Shown here: positions 44,810-53,361 of the stretch, piece by piece
Position numbering within the stretch: position 1 is the stretch's first letter
How the letters are laid out: each line of letters starts with the position of its first letter
Assembly (NCBI GenBank): GCA_947488845.1
Contig: CANLBM010000007.1
Location: 62,001-126,000, forward strand
Direction: 5' to 3'
DNA length: 64,000 nucleotides
From: an uncultured Sphingomonadaceae bacterium
Lineage (GTDB): Bacteria; Pseudomonadota; Alphaproteobacteria; Sphingomonadales; Sphingomonadaceae
The notes under the pieces: generated by a model
Database searches by the model: none
Told to the model about the DNA's origin: nothing
Seen by the model: the letters and a program-made list of their open reading frames with translations, nothing else
Position numbers and translations under genes: made by a program

Positions 44810-45425
44810 AGGTGCAATAGTTGCAGGACTGGCTCGCAAACCTTACGCGCGCGCCAGCCCTGCACCCCGGAGTCCGGGGATGGCACGTCGACAGCAAGCG
44901 AACCCCCGAAAGTCGCCGTCAACGCGTCCCCTGACCCAACGAAAAAACGATTCATGCCCGGCACTGATGCCAAGGGACGGGAGACAGATCCAATACGCAA
45001 CCCGAATCTGCCTCCCACCTTTGTTCCGACAGCGTGCGACCCTAACCAAAGGCGCCGCCGGTCAAACTCTTCCTTTGCCGCCAATCGGCCTGCACCGATT
45101 GCGGAAGGATATTCATGCTGTTTGATGCCGACCCCGATCGATTCCGGCGCACCGGAATTTTGCTGCAGGGCCAGTGCTTATCAATGCAAACTGTATAGCG
45201 GCGCTTTAGACAACCCGACCTGAACAGTCTTGTAAACAATCGTAACAAATCATATCTCGTTGAAATATTATTACTTTTCTACGTAATAAATGGATAACTC
45301 GCCTGCACGCAATTTGCGCTTTGCGGCACCGCTATTTGCCGCAGACAGAAATCTCTTATTTTCCATATAGTTAGGAAAAGGTTCGATTCGCACCGGAAAT
45401 CCGGCAAAAATGATGCTCCGAGCAA
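44810..45425. other. 616-bp stretch without a recognisable gene
   Basis: The left 400 bp are GC-rich with stop codons in all frames at short distance; frames of up to 101 codons exist but show no family pattern and no ribosome site. Hairpins are seen: CCCCGG-AGT-CCGGGG at about 44866-44880 and a long stem at 44979-45016. The right 180 bp are AT-rich with TTATTAC/GTAATAA (45268-45289). It may hold an untranslated RNA or gene remnants. I found no match to tmRNA, RNase P RNA or SRP RNA signatures on either strand. Confidence 0.5.
44979..45016. repeat. Long hairpin in the gene-poor region
   Basis: GGGAGACAGAT (44979-44989) and ATCTGCCTCCC (45006-45016) pair over 11 positions with one mismatch that becomes a G-U pair in a minus-strand RNA. 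The loop is 16 bases. No T-run follows on either strand. Confidence 0.45.
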
Positions 45426-46223
45426 CTAGCCCGGCTTGCGGAACCGCATCACGAAACGATCGGTTTTCCCGCGGACAGCCGGATCAAATACATTTTTTTC
45501 CAGATCATCATCGGGATTGGCAAACATCCCGCTTTCCCCATCCAGCACGAAGCCGGCGGCGAGAAAATCAGACCGGACGGTCGCCGGATCAATGCGATGG
45601 CTTTTCTCGACCACGGCGCGGGTGTCGCCCGATGGCCCGGCATGGTCGATGACCGCAATCACGCCACCGGGCTTCATGCCCGCATATAGATTGGCCAGCA
45701 CCACAGCCGGATCCATTTTTTCAAATTTGAACTTCTCGCTCTGCCAGTAAAAGTCATGATAGATCAGGTGCAACATGGCAAAATCTATGCTGTTCGGAGC
45801 CGGCTTGTAATCCGGCAGTTGCGACGGCACCATGTTCACATTCGGCTGTCGCTCGATAACCGCCGCCCATTTTTCCCTGGACTGTTCGCTGGAAACAAAT
45901 TGCGGCGGATTGACCGCGATAACCGATCCTTGCGGACCAACCGCGCGCCCGAGTATCTCGCTATAATAGCCGCCACCGGCGAAAATATCGAGCACGACAT
46001 CACCACTTTCAAGACCCATGAATTCCAGCACTTCGGCCGGCTTGCGGCTTTCGTCGAGGGCGACATCCGCCTCTCCCCGTCCCGGATCGGTCACGGCGGC
46101 TTCGAAATCCGGCCCGGCTGCAGCAGCGGTCGCCGTCGAGGTGACGGACGCGGGTCCTGCCCAGACCGGAGCAGAAAATGCCAAGGCAGAGCCTGCCAAT
46201 GTCAGAAGGATGGTCGCACGCAT
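45426..46223 (-). CDS. Class I methyltransferase-fold protein with signal peptide
   Basis: A 265-residue protein from ATG 46223 (GGGGAG eight bases upstream). Residues 1-22 form a clear signal peptide (LAFSAPVWAG), followed by an Ala/Thr-rich stretch. The methyltransferase core starts with VVLDIFAGGGYYSEILGRA (motif I, about 77-95), then FAMLHLIYHDFYW and PGGVIAVIDHAGPSG. SAM is not expected in the periplasm, so the protein either acts in another way or the N-terminal segment is not cleaved. Such exported methyltransferase-fold proteins recur in proteobacteria without known function. Confidence 0.8.
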   Translation of the reverse strand: MRATILLTLAGSALAFSAPVWAGPASVTSTATAAAAGPDFEAAVTDPGRGEADVALDESRKPAEVLEFMGLESGDVVLDIFAGGGYYSEILGRAVGPQGSVIAVNPPQFVSSEQSREKWAAVIERQPNVNMVPSQLPDYKPAPNSIDFAMLHLIYHDFYWQSEKFKFEKMDPAVVLANLYAGMKPGGVIAVIDHAGPSGDTRAVVEKSHRIDPATVRSDFLAAGFVLDGESGMFANPDDDLEKNVFDPAVRGKTDRFVMRFRKPG

Positions 46224-46344
46224 GATGTTTCTCCCCAAATATTGTCCAGCAATATGAACCGGGCGCACGCGTCGCACAAGCGGTGGGGATGTGATTGGTC
46301 TATTTCGAACCGCCTTTGGTCGAAACTGCGGTTAACAGCAGTCG

Positions 46345-46665
46345 TCAGGCAGCGCGTTTGCTGATCTTGTCAAGCTCGGCCCCGCTGTTTCGCCGCACTT
46401 CCTCAAGATCAAAATCAATCTGCAAGTCGAGGAAAAATCCCTCGGAAATACCGAAATAACGAGCCAGTCGAAGATCGACATTGGCATCAACCGAATTCTG
46501 ACAGGCAAGTATGGCGCTAAGCTGGCTCAGGTCCAGACCAGCCCCTTCAGCCACTTCTTCCATGGGTATTTCGCTACCAATCAGATAATCGTCGCGCAGG
46601 ATATCGCCCGGATGGACATTGTCCAAACGGTCTTCATCCCCTGTGATAGTCCTCGATCCGGACAT
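46345..46665 (-). CDS. HigA/XRE-type helix-turn-helix protein without a HigB partner
   Basis: A 106-residue protein from ATG 46665 (GGGAG nine bases upstream). It has the HigA signature VHPGDILRDDYL, then a helix-turn-helix (IPMEEVAEGAGLDLSQLSAIL) and the typical LRLARYFGISEGFFLDLQ. HigA antitoxins follow their HigB toxin gene in the same direction. Here the 65 bp upstream end at uvrB and no HigB-like frame is found in the region, so it is an orphan. It may regulate other genes or guard against an incoming toxin. Confidence 0.8.
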   Translation of the reverse strand: MSGSRTITGDEDRLDNVHPGDILRDDYLIGSEIPMEEVAEGAGLDLSQLSAILACQNSVDANVDLRLARYFGISEGFFLDLQIDFDLEEVRRNSGAELDKISKRAA

Positions 46666-46730
46666 TATGCGCATCTCCCTTGGCCTGTATATTGCCACCG
46701 CATCCTACAATCGCAACGCTGGCAATTTCT

Positions 46731-48908
46731 CTACATCTTCCGCTGGGTCCTCCCATAGCCCATTTTCCGCGTCCCCGGGCGTCCCTCGGTCGACCGGCCT
46801 TTCGGCTGTGCCACCTGCAGATCGGCGGGCAGGCCCAGCTCTTCCGCCTCGAGCTTGCGGATTTCGTCGCGCAAGCGGCCTGCGGTTTCGAACTCCAGGT
46901 CGGCAGCCGCATCGCGCATCTGTTTTTCCAGACTCTCGATATGGGCGCGCAGATTGTGGCCGACCAGATGCTTGCCGTCGTCATTGACCGCTCCGGTGAC
47001 CATATCCTTGGCCGTGGCATGAGCGACGATATCGCCGATATTTTTCTTGATCGATTGCGGGGTGATCCCGTGCTCGAGATTATATTCGACCTGCTTCTCG
47101 CGGCGACGGTCGGTCTCGCTGATTGCGCGCTCCATCGATCCGGTCATCCGGTCGGCATAGAGAATGACCCGTCCATCGATATTGCGTGCCGCGCGACCAA
47201 TGGTCTGGATCAGCGACGTTTCGCTGCGCAGAAATCCTTCCTTGTCGGCGTCCAGTATCGCGACCAGCCCGCATTCCGGGATATCCAGCCCTTCGCGCAA
47301 CAGGTTGATACCGATCAGCACGTCATAGACGCCCAGCCGGAGATCGCGGATCAGCTCGATCCGTTCCAGCGTCTCGACGTCGCTGTGCATGTAGCGGACC
47401 TTGATCCCCGCTTCGTGCATGAATTCGGTCAGATCTTCCGCCATCCGCTTGGTCAGCGTCGTAATCAGGGTGCGATAGCCCTGTGCTGTTACCTTGCGAC
47501 ATTCGTTGATTACATCGTCGACCTGGTCTTCGACCGGCCTGATCTCAACCGGCGGGTCGATCAGCCCGGTGGGGCGAATGACCTGTTCGGAGAACACGCC
47601 GCCGGTCTGCTCCATCTCCCATTTGCCCGGCGTCGCCGAAACGCTGACCGTCTGCGGCCGCATCGCGTCCCACTCGTTGAAACGCAGCGGACGGTTGTCG
47701 ATACAGCTGGGCAGGCGGAAGCCATATTCCGCCAGATTGATCTTGCGGCGGTGATCGCCCTTCGACATCGCGCCGATTTGCGGCACCGTCTGGTGGCTTT
47801 CGTCGACGAACAGCAGCGCGTTGTCCGGCAGATATTCAAACAGAGTTGGAGGCGGTTCGCCCGGCAGGCGTCCGGTCAGAAAGCGCGAGTAATTTTCGAT
47901 GCCCGCGCAACTGCCGGTGGCGGCGATCATTTCGAGATCGAAATTGGTCCTTTGTTCCAGCCGCTGATGCTCGATCAGCTTGCCTTCCGCTTCCAGCTCC
48001 TTCAACCGCTCGGCAAGCTCGAATTTGATCGCTTCCATCGCCTGTTTCATCGTCGGCCCCGGGGTAACATGGTGCGAATTGGCGTAGACCCGCACCTTGT
48101 TCAGGGTCGCGCCCTTCTTGCCGGTCAGCGGATCGAATTCGACAATCTCTTCAATCTCGTCGCCAAAAAAGCTGATCCGCCAGGCCATATCCTCGTAGTG
48201 CGAGGGGAATATCTCGAGATTGTCCCCCCGCACGCGGAAATTGCCGCGGGCGAACGCCATGTCATTGCGCTTATATTGCAGCGCCACCAGCTTGCGGATG
48301 ATATCCCGCTGGTCGACCGATTGATCTTTCTGGAGATCAAAGATCATCGCCGAATAGGTCTCGACCGAACCGATACCATAGAGACAGGACACCGAGGCGA
48401 CGATGATCACGTCATCGCGCTCGAGCAAGGAACGGGTCGCGCTGTGGCGCATCCGGTCGATCGCCTCGTTTACCGAGCTTTCCTTCTCGATATAGGTATC
48501 CGACCGCGCGACATAGGCTTCGGGCTGGTAATAGTCATAATAAGAGACAAAATATTCGACGGCATTTTCGGGAAAGAAATTCTTGAACTCACCGTAAAGC
48601 TGCGCCGCCAATATCTTGTTCGGAGCCAGTATAAGCGCCGGCCTTTGCAGCTCTTCAATCATCTTCGCCATCGTGAAGGTCTTGCCCGATCCGGTCACCC
48701 CGAGCAGCACCTGATCACGTTCCTCTTCCAGCATGCCGGCGACAAGTTCCTTGATCGCAGCCGGCTGGTCACCCGCCGGTTCAAAATCGCTGACCAGCTT
48801 GAAGGGTCTCCCGCCTTCCGATTTTTCCGGACGGTTGGGTTTGTGCGGGATGAAATCGTCACCGGTTTCCGGTTCCGCCAAGCCTCTTCTTATTACCAAT
48901 TCTGTCAT
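46731..48908 (-). CDS. uvrB: Excinuclease ABC subunit B
   Basis: A 725-residue UvrB (ATG 48908; the open frame extends 20 codons upstream). Walker A is [15 protein letters not shown] (about 69-83), the damage-probing hairpin is [11 protein letters not shown], the helicase motif II is FVDESHQT, and motif VI is [17 protein letters not shown]. The UvrC/UvrA-binding UVR helix hairpin lies at about 670-705 ([18 protein letters not shown]). It verifies damage and loads UvrC in nucleotide excision repair. Full length. No clear LexA box was seen in the short upstream region. Confidence 0.97.
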   Translation of the reverse strand: MTELVIRRGLAEPETGDDFIPHKPNRPEKSEGGRPFKLVSDFEPAGDQPAAIKELVAGMLEEERDQVLLGVTGSGKTFTMAKMIEELQRPALILAPNKILAAQLYGEFKNFFPENAVEYFVSYYDYYQPEAYVARSDTYIEKESSVNEAIDRMRHSATRSLLERDDVIIVASVSCLYGIGSVETYSAMIFDLQKDQSVDQRDIIRKLVALQYKRNDMAFARGNFRVRGDNLEIFPSHYEDMAWRISFFGDEIEEIVEFDPLTGKKGATLNKVRVYANSHHVTPGPTMKQAMEAIKFELAERLKELEAEGKLIEHQRLEQRTNFDLEMIAATGSCAGIENYSRFLTGRLPGEPPPTLFEYLPDNALLFVDESHQTVPQIGAMSKGDHRRKINLAEYGFRLPSCIDNRPLRFNEWDAMRPQTVSVSATPGKWEMEQTGGVFSEQVIRPTGLIDPPVEIRPVEDQVDDVINECRKVTAQGYRTLITTLTKRMAEDLTEFMHEAGIKVRYMHSDVETLERIELIRDLRLGVYDVLIGINLLREGLDIPECGLVAILDADKEGFLRSETSLIQTIGRAARNIDGRVILYADRMTGSMERAISETDRRREKQVEYNLEHGITPQSIKKNIGDIVAHATAKDMVTGAVNDDGKHLVGHNLRAHIESLEKQMRDAAADLEFETAGRLRDEIRKLEAEELGLPADLQVAQPKGRSTEGRPGTRKMGYGRTQRKM

Positions 48909-49048
48909 AAGTTCGATATGGAACAAAAAGGGTCCAATGTCATCCCCGTTGTAGCGTTTTCCGGTCAAGCTGACCGACGCAAATTTACTTCTGCGGTTCG
49001 TCAGTTTATGGAAGGAACCGGGGGCGTTAACATTGAGGGAATATTCTT

Positions 49049-49591
49049 GTGAAAAAATTACTTGTTTCGGTGGCTGTACTCAGCCTGATAGGCGGCTGTT
49101 CCGACAAGGGCGCTGACCAGGACGGTGACGGCAAGATCACCGCTGACGAAGTTGCCAGGGAAATGAACAAAGTCACGCTTGAGCCCGGCGAATGGGAAAA
49201 TAACGTAGAAATAGTTGATGTGAAAATCGACGGACTGCCGGACGGCATGCCGGCCGGCGCTCTGGACAGCATGAAAGGCAAGGTCACGACCTCGAAATCC
49301 TGCATCACCAAGGAACAGGCCGAGAATCCCGGTGCCCAGTTTTTTGCCGCGCAAGAAGAAACCAATTGCGAAGTCAAGAAATTCAACATGAGCGGCGGCG
49401 CGGTATCTTCGGAAATGGCCTGCAACAATATGGGCGGCGGTCCTGGCAATATGACCATGACCATGGATGGCCAATATGGACCGAGCAACTACGAGATGAC
49501 GATGAATATGGTTGGCGGCGCAGCAGGTATGAAAATGAATATTTCTGCCAAGAGCAACGGCAAGCGGATCGGCAACTGCCCAGCCGGCTAA
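49049..49591 (+). CDS. DUF3617-type lipoprotein with an EF-hand loop
   Basis: A 180-residue protein with GTG 49049 (GAGGGA eight bases upstream). The signal peptide ends LIGGC (Cys17). Directly after lies [12 protein letters not shown], a complete 12-residue EF-hand calcium loop (positions 1, 3, 5 Asp; 12 Glu). The rest fits DUF3617: [17 protein letters not shown], a pair of conserved cysteines (SCIT and NCEV, CNNM, NCPAG) and a Met/Gly-rich closing region. Family function is unknown. It is followed by a strong terminator. Calcium binding is inferred from the loop. Confidence 0.82.
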   Translation: MKKLLVSVAVLSLIGGCSDKGADQDGDGKITADEVAREMNKVTLEPGEWENNVEIVDVKIDGLPDGMPAGALDSMKGKVTTSKSCITKEQAENPGAQFFAAQEETNCEVKKFNMSGGAVSSEMACNNMGGGPGNMTMTMDGQYGPSNYEMTMNMVGGAAGMKMNISAKSNGKRIGNCPAG

Positions 49592-49618
49592 TCCCGACTT
49601 ATTGAAATGATCAAGATC

Positions 49619-49650
49619 AAGGCAGGAGCGTTTCGCTTCTGCCTTTTTTT
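49619..49650 (+). terminator. Intrinsic terminator of the EF-hand lipoprotein gene
   Basis: AAGGCAGGAGCG and CGCTTCTGCCTT pair over 12 positions (one G-U) with a TTT loop, then a seven-T run. Confidence 0.88.
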
Positions 49651-49734
49651 GGGTCATTGCATCTGCGCCTCCGGCTGATAGATTTTAATTCGAGACCGAA
49701 TCGATCACCCCGGTTGATGGTCAGGAGAAGAACC

Positions 49735-50127
49735 ATGATTGGATATGTAACGCTCGGCACCAATGATCTCGACAAGGCGCGCGCTTATTATGATGCGCTG
49801 CTCGGCGAACTCGGCGCGAAACGCCTGATGCAGCTGGAGGAGAATGGCTTCACACTTTACGGCGTCGACATGACCACGCCCTCGATCGCGTTGACGACGC
49901 CCTTCAATGGACAGGCGGCGCAGCCCGGCAACGGCAATATGATCGCGCTGCAGATGCAGGAACGCGATCAGGTCGACAGCCTCTATAACAAGGCCCTCGA
50001 ACTCGGCGGTAGCGATGAAGGCGCGCCAGGCCTTCGCGGCGATGAAGGTCCGATGGCCTTTTACGCCGCCTATTTCCGCGACCCGGAAGGCAACAAGCTT
50101 TGCGCATTTCGTTTGGGCGCTGCATAA
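49735..50127 (+). CDS. VOC family (glyoxalase/dioxygenase-like) protein
   Basis: A 130-residue protein; ATG 49735 has AGGAGAAG seven bases upstream. The vicinal-oxygen-chelate fold is seen in GYVTLGTNDLDKARAYYDALL near the start and FRDPEGNKLCAFRLG at the end. The first metal ligand His of true glyoxalases is Thr/Gly here, and a C-terminal Glu is present in the DPEGN loop, so metal binding is doubtful. Substrate unknown. The M20 amidohydrolase starts 25 bases downstream, so the two may share a transcript. Confidence 0.85.
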   Translation: MIGYVTLGTNDLDKARAYYDALLGELGAKRLMQLEENGFTLYGVDMTTPSIALTTPFNGQAAQPGNGNMIALQMQERDQVDSLYNKALELGGSDEGAPGLRGDEGPMAFYAAYFRDPEGNKLCAFRLGAA

Positions 50128-50152
50128 GACCGGAAAATACAGGGAGAGAAAC

Positions 50153-51496
50153 ATGAAGCATCTATTGGCTCTGGCTGCGACAACCGCCTTGATCTGGACC
50201 GTGCCGCTCGAGGCGCAGAACAGTTCGGCATCGCCCGATCTGGCAGCGGCGATTGCTGCGGATTATGACAATGCGCTGGAAGCCCTGTTTCTCGATTTTC
50301 ACAAGAACCCCGAACTATCCTACAAGGAAACCCGGACAGCCGCGATCATTGCGAAAAAATGGCGCGATGCGGGTTTCACCGTAACCGAGAAAGTCGGCGG
50401 CACCGGCGTGGTCGCGGTGATGAAAAACGGTGCAGGCCCGACGCTGATGCTGCGCGCGGACATGGATGGCCTGCCGCTGGTCGAGGATAGCGGGCTCGAT
50501 TATATGTCGACCGCGAAACAGGTCAGCATAGACGGCGAGGAAAAGCCGGTGATGCACGCCTGCGGCCATGACGTGCATATCACTTCGCTGATCGGCACCG
50601 CGCGGCAGATGTCGGCGATGAAGGACCAGTGGTCGGGCACATTGGTGCTGGTCGCCCAGCCGGCCGAGGAACGGATCGGCGGGGCCAAGCTGATGATGGA
50701 CGACGGGCTCTACAGCCGTTTTCCCAAGCCCGATTTCGCCATGGCCTTTCACGTTTCGGCTGACACGCCGACCGGCAAGCTGTCGATTGGCGAAGGCATT
50801 GAAAGCAGCTCCTCCGACAGCGTCGATATCATTGTCCACGGGGTCGGTGCGCATGGCGCGTCTCCGCATCGCGGCAAGGATCCGATCGTGATGGGCGCGG
50901 AAATCATCATGGCGCTGCAGACCATCGTCAGCCGCGAAATCGCGCCGCTCAAGCCGGCGGTGATAACCGTTGGTTCGTTCCAAAGCGGGTTCAAGCATAA
51001 TATCATTTCCGACAGGGCGACGATGCAATTGACCGTCCGCTCGGATGACGAGGATACGCGGGCGAAATTGCTCGAAGGGATCAAGCGGATCGCCACCAAT
51101 GTCGGCCGGATGAACGGCCTCCCGGATGACAAGCTGCCCGAAGTGCTGGTGTCGCACGAATCGACTCCGGCCAATTATAATGACGCCGCCATGACCAAGC
51201 GGGTGAAAGGCGTTTTCGCGGCGCGCTTCGGTGAAGAGGTGTTCGACAACAAGCCGCGCGAAGGCATGGGCGCAGAGGATTTCGCTTATTTCGTCGCCCC
51301 CAATACCGATGTGCCCGGCGTCTATTTTGCGGTCGGCGGCACCCCGCAAGCCGATTTTGACCGCGAGGCATCCGGCGGTGCTCCGGTGCCGTCCCATCAC
51401 TCGCCATTTTTCAAGGTCGCACCGCGGGAATCGGTCACGCTTGGAACCGAGGCGATGACGGCAGCGGCGCTGGATTATCTCAACCCGCAAAAATAA
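50153..51496 (+). CDS. Secreted M20 (M20D-type) amidohydrolase
   Basis: A 447-residue protein; AGGGAGAG lies six bases before ATG 50153. The signal peptide (1-21) ends LEAQ. The M20D metal site shows MLRADMDGLPL (about 99-109), HACGHDVHIT (about 137-146, with Cys and His ligands) and QPAEERIGGAKLM with the catalytic Glu pair, and GVGAHGASPHRGKDP in the lid domain. Family members hydrolyse N-acyl amino acids, indole conjugates or peptides. Export suggests scavenging in the periplasm. Substrate unknown. The DksA-type gene starts two bases after its stop. Confidence 0.9.
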   Translation: MKHLLALAATTALIWTVPLEAQNSSASPDLAAAIAADYDNALEALFLDFHKNPELSYKETRTAAIIAKKWRDAGFTVTEKVGGTGVVAVMKNGAGPTLMLRADMDGLPLVEDSGLDYMSTAKQVSIDGEEKPVMHACGHDVHITSLIGTARQMSAMKDQWSGTLVLVAQPAEERIGGAKLMMDDGLYSRFPKPDFAMAFHVSADTPTGKLSIGEGIESSSSDSVDIIVHGVGAHGASPHRGKDPIVMGAEIIMALQTIVSREIAPLKPAVITVGSFQSGFKHNIISDRATMQLTVRSDDEDTRAKLLEGIKRIATNVGRMNGLPDDKLPEVLVSHESTPANYNDAAMTKRVKGVFAARFGEEVFDNKPREGMGAEDFAYFVAPNTDVPGVYFAVGGTPQADFDREASGGAPVPSHHSPFFKVAPRESVTLGTEAMTAAALDYLNPQK

Positions 51497-51498
51497 TC

Positions 51499-51846
51499 GT
51501 GGCAGAGGACCTTTCTCCGGCGCAGGTCGAAGCGCTTCGCGCCAGCCTGAACGAGAGGCAGGCGGAGTTGAAGGCGCTTGATCTGGAAGCAGCAAGCTGG
51601 CGCACGACGGTGGAACTGGACCAGCAGAGCGTCGGCCGGCTTTCCCGTATGGACGCGATGCAGCAGCAGGAAATGGCCCAGGCCGAAGCACGGCGGCGGA
51701 CCAGTGATATCGCCCGGATCGAAATGGCTTTGAAACGGGTCGAGCAGGGCGAATATGGCTGGTGCGCGGAATGCGGGGAGCCGATTGCCTTTCGACGCCT
51801 GGAAATCGATCCGGCGGCGGCATTGTGCATTGATTGTGCGCGCTGA
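51499..51846 (+). CDS. TraR/DksA-type zinc finger protein
   Basis: A 115-residue protein with a GTG start two bases after the M20 stop. A coiled-coil region (about 10-75; LSPAQVEALRASLNERQ, MQQQEMAQAEARRR) leads to the zinc finger CAECGEPIAFRRLEIDPA and CIDCAR, with four cysteines. True DksA has a DxxDxA tip that acts on RNA polymerase; the tip here reads RMDAMQQQE, so the acidic pair is not clear. It may be a DksA paralogue that tunes transcription, but this is unproven. Confidence 0.83.
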   Translation: MAEDLSPAQVEALRASLNERQAELKALDLEAASWRTTVELDQQSVGRLSRMDAMQQQEMAQAEARRRTSDIARIEMALKRVEQGEYGWCAECGEPIAFRRLEIDPAAALCIDCAR

Positions 51847-51898
51847 TTTCATCCAAAGTTAGTCAAACTTAGGGCCAATAAAGCCTTTTACGAGCTTG

Positions 51899-51922
51899 AT
51901 ATGCAACTATATGGTTGCATAT
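51899..51922. promoter_or_regulatory. ArsR operator palindrome
   Basis: ATATGCAAC (51899-51907) and GTTGCATAT (51914-51922) are exact complements with a six-base spacer TATATG. It ends eight bases before the ArsR ATG, so autorepression is likely. Confidence 0.65.
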
Positions 51923-51930
51923 AAGGTGCC

Positions 51931-52269
51931 ATGTCCGATGTCTTTGCCGCCCTTGCCGATTCCACCCGCCGCGCTCTGCTCGACCGGCTGTTCGTCAAAA
52001 ACGGCCAGAGTCTGAGCGACCTTCACCACGGCATGGCGATATCACGCCAGGCGGTGGCGAAACATCTGCAAATTCTCGAAACAGCGAATCTCGTCTCCAT
52101 CCACTGGCAGGGCCGAGAAAAGCTGCACTATCTCAATCCCGTTCCGCTCGGTGATATCGTCCATCGATGGCTCGGCAAATTCGAGGACGCCCGTATTGAG
52201 GCGCTCACCGAGTTCAAGGAACAGATCGAAAAACCACAAAACCAGAAGGAGGAAAAACGCCGTGCCTGA
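51931..52269 (+). CDS. ArsR family transcriptional regulator
   Basis: A 112-residue winged-helix protein: VFAALADSTRRALLDRLF, then the recognition helix region MAISRQAVAKHLQILETANLV, and a wing with GREKLHYLNPVPL. No metal-binding Cys pair is present. The gene overlaps an SRPBCC-domain gene by eight bases, a common pairing in which the regulator controls the lipid- or small-molecule-binding partner. A perfect 9-bp-arm palindrome directly upstream is the likely operator. The ligand is unknown. Confidence 0.9.
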   Translation: MSDVFAALADSTRRALLDRLFVKNGQSLSDLHHGMAISRQAVAKHLQILETANLVSIHWQGREKLHYLNPVPLGDIVHRWLGKFEDARIEALTEFKEQIEKPQNQKEEKRRA

Positions 52270-52768
52270 CAGCAAAATCGCATCGATCGAAACCCGCGGT
52301 TCAACCGCCGAACAATGTGCTCCCGATTTTATTTACACAATCTATATCAAGGCGACCGCCGAACAGGTCTGGAACGGCCTGATCGAGCGCGAGCTAACCA
52401 AAGCCTATTGGGGCCACTACAATGAGTCCGACTGGGCACCAGGTTCGCGTTGGCACCATGTACGCAGTGACGGCAGCGGAAAGATCGATATACGCGGTCG
52501 CATCATCGAAATGACCCCGCCACATAAAATGGTCTGGAGCTGGGGTTCTGACGAGAACGCCGATGAGCCCGAGAAATTGTCACGTGTAACATATGAACTG
52601 ACCAGCCTTGGCCCCGACACCAAGCTGACCGTCACCCATAGCGATCTTGAGCCGGAATCGGCAATGAATCGCGGCGTGCGCGAGGGCTGGCCGGCGGTTC
52701 TCAGCAATTTAAAATCGATACTCGAGACCGGAACCGTGCTCTCAGAAGAGATGTGGCCCAAAAGCTAG
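52262..52768 (+). CDS. SRPBCC (AHSA1-type) domain protein
   Basis: A 168-residue protein with GTG 52262, AAGGAGG nine bases upstream, overlapping the ArsR gene by eight bases. The Bet v1/AHSA1 fold begins FIYTIYIKATAEQVWNGLIE and continues with APGSRWHH, VEMTPPHKMVWSWG-like and the terminal helix NRGVREGWPAVLSNLKSIL. These proteins bind hydrophobic small molecules in a cavity. It lacks an Aha1 co-chaperone partner. Expression is likely set by the neighbour repressor. Confidence 0.87.
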   Translation: MPDSKIASIETRGSTAEQCAPDFIYTIYIKATAEQVWNGLIERELTKAYWGHYNESDWAPGSRWHHVRSDGSGKIDIRGRIIEMTPPHKMVWSWGSDENADEPEKLSRVTYELTSLGPDTKLTVTHSDLEPESAMNRGVREGWPAVLSNLKSILETGTVLSEEMWPKS

Positions 52769-52883
52769 CGTTAAGGAGGGCGGCGGGCCACGCCGGTTCA
52801 ATCGAGTCATATTTGCGCCCAGTGAACCGTCGCTACGCTTTTCGCCCTTTCCCGCTGCCGTACATCACTCTAATGTGAGGTCC

Positions 52884-53348
52884 ATGGAAACCCCCGCCGA
52901 TATCAAGCCGCATGACGGACGCTTTGTCGACGGGAAACATTATTTCGCCTGCCGCGTCTATTTCGAGGACACCGACTTTTCCGGTATCGTCTATCATGCC
53001 AATTATCTGCGCTATATGGAGCGCGCGCGTTCGGACATGCTGCGTCAGCTCGATATGGACCAGAATGCGGCCTTTGATAGCGGTGAAGGCGTCTATGCCG
53101 TCGTCGACCTGACGATGAAATATCTGTCCCCGGCCAAGCTGAACGACGATCTTGTCGTCATCAGCGCGGTCGAGACCTTGCGCGCCGCCAGCGTGATCAT
53201 CGACCAGAAGATCATGCGTGGCGCGGACCAGATTACGTCAGCCTCGGTTCACGCAGCGTTTCTTACCCCTGCCGGACGTCCGCGACGGCAACCGAAAGCA
53301 TGGACAAAGGCTTTCGCCAGCGTCATGGAACAAGCGCATATGAAATGA
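52884..53348 (+). CDS. ybgC: YbgC acyl-CoA thioesterase of the Tol-Pal cluster
   Basis: A 154-residue hotdog thioesterase; ATG 52884 is preferred, GTG 52875 is in frame. VYFEDTDFSGIVYHANYLRYMERAR (split here as FEDTDFSGIVYHANYL and RYMERAR) contains the catalytic Asp and the Tyr-His of the 4-hydroxybenzoyl-CoA thioesterase family. YbgC acts on acyl-CoA or acyl-ACP and is the usual first gene of tol-pal. tolQ follows after 13 bases. It stands 115 bp after the SRPBCC gene, so the cluster promoter should lie in that gap. Confidence 0.92.
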   Translation: METPADIKPHDGRFVDGKHYFACRVYFEDTDFSGIVYHANYLRYMERARSDMLRQLDMDQNAAFDSGEGVYAVVDLTMKYLSPAKLNDDLVVISAVETLRAASVIIDQKIMRGADQITSASVHAAFLTPAGRPRRQPKAWTKAFASVMEQAHMK

Positions 53349-53361
53349 AGGATATCACAAC

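Noticed and set aside
44810..45110. tmRNA, RNase P RNA or SRP RNA gene in the gene-poor stretch
   Set aside because: I looked for the tag reading frame, GAGGAAAGTCCGGGC-type and SRP tetraloop signatures on both strands and found none.
44779..45223. Frames of 101 (minus) and 89 (plus) codons in the gene-poor stretch
   Set aside because: No ribosome site, no family pattern, and composition unlike the neighbouring proteins; they overlap each other and the hairpins.
45380..45400. tRNA T-arm-like GGTTCGATTC
   Set aside because: No acceptor, D or anticodon stem can be formed around it.
46700..46760. HigB toxin gene before the HigA-like gene
   Set aside because: The space is only 65 bp and is followed by the well-defined 3' end of uvrB.
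46680..49052. A 790-codon open frame on the plus strand
   Set aside because: Antisense to uvrB, which has every expected motif; a compositional shadow.
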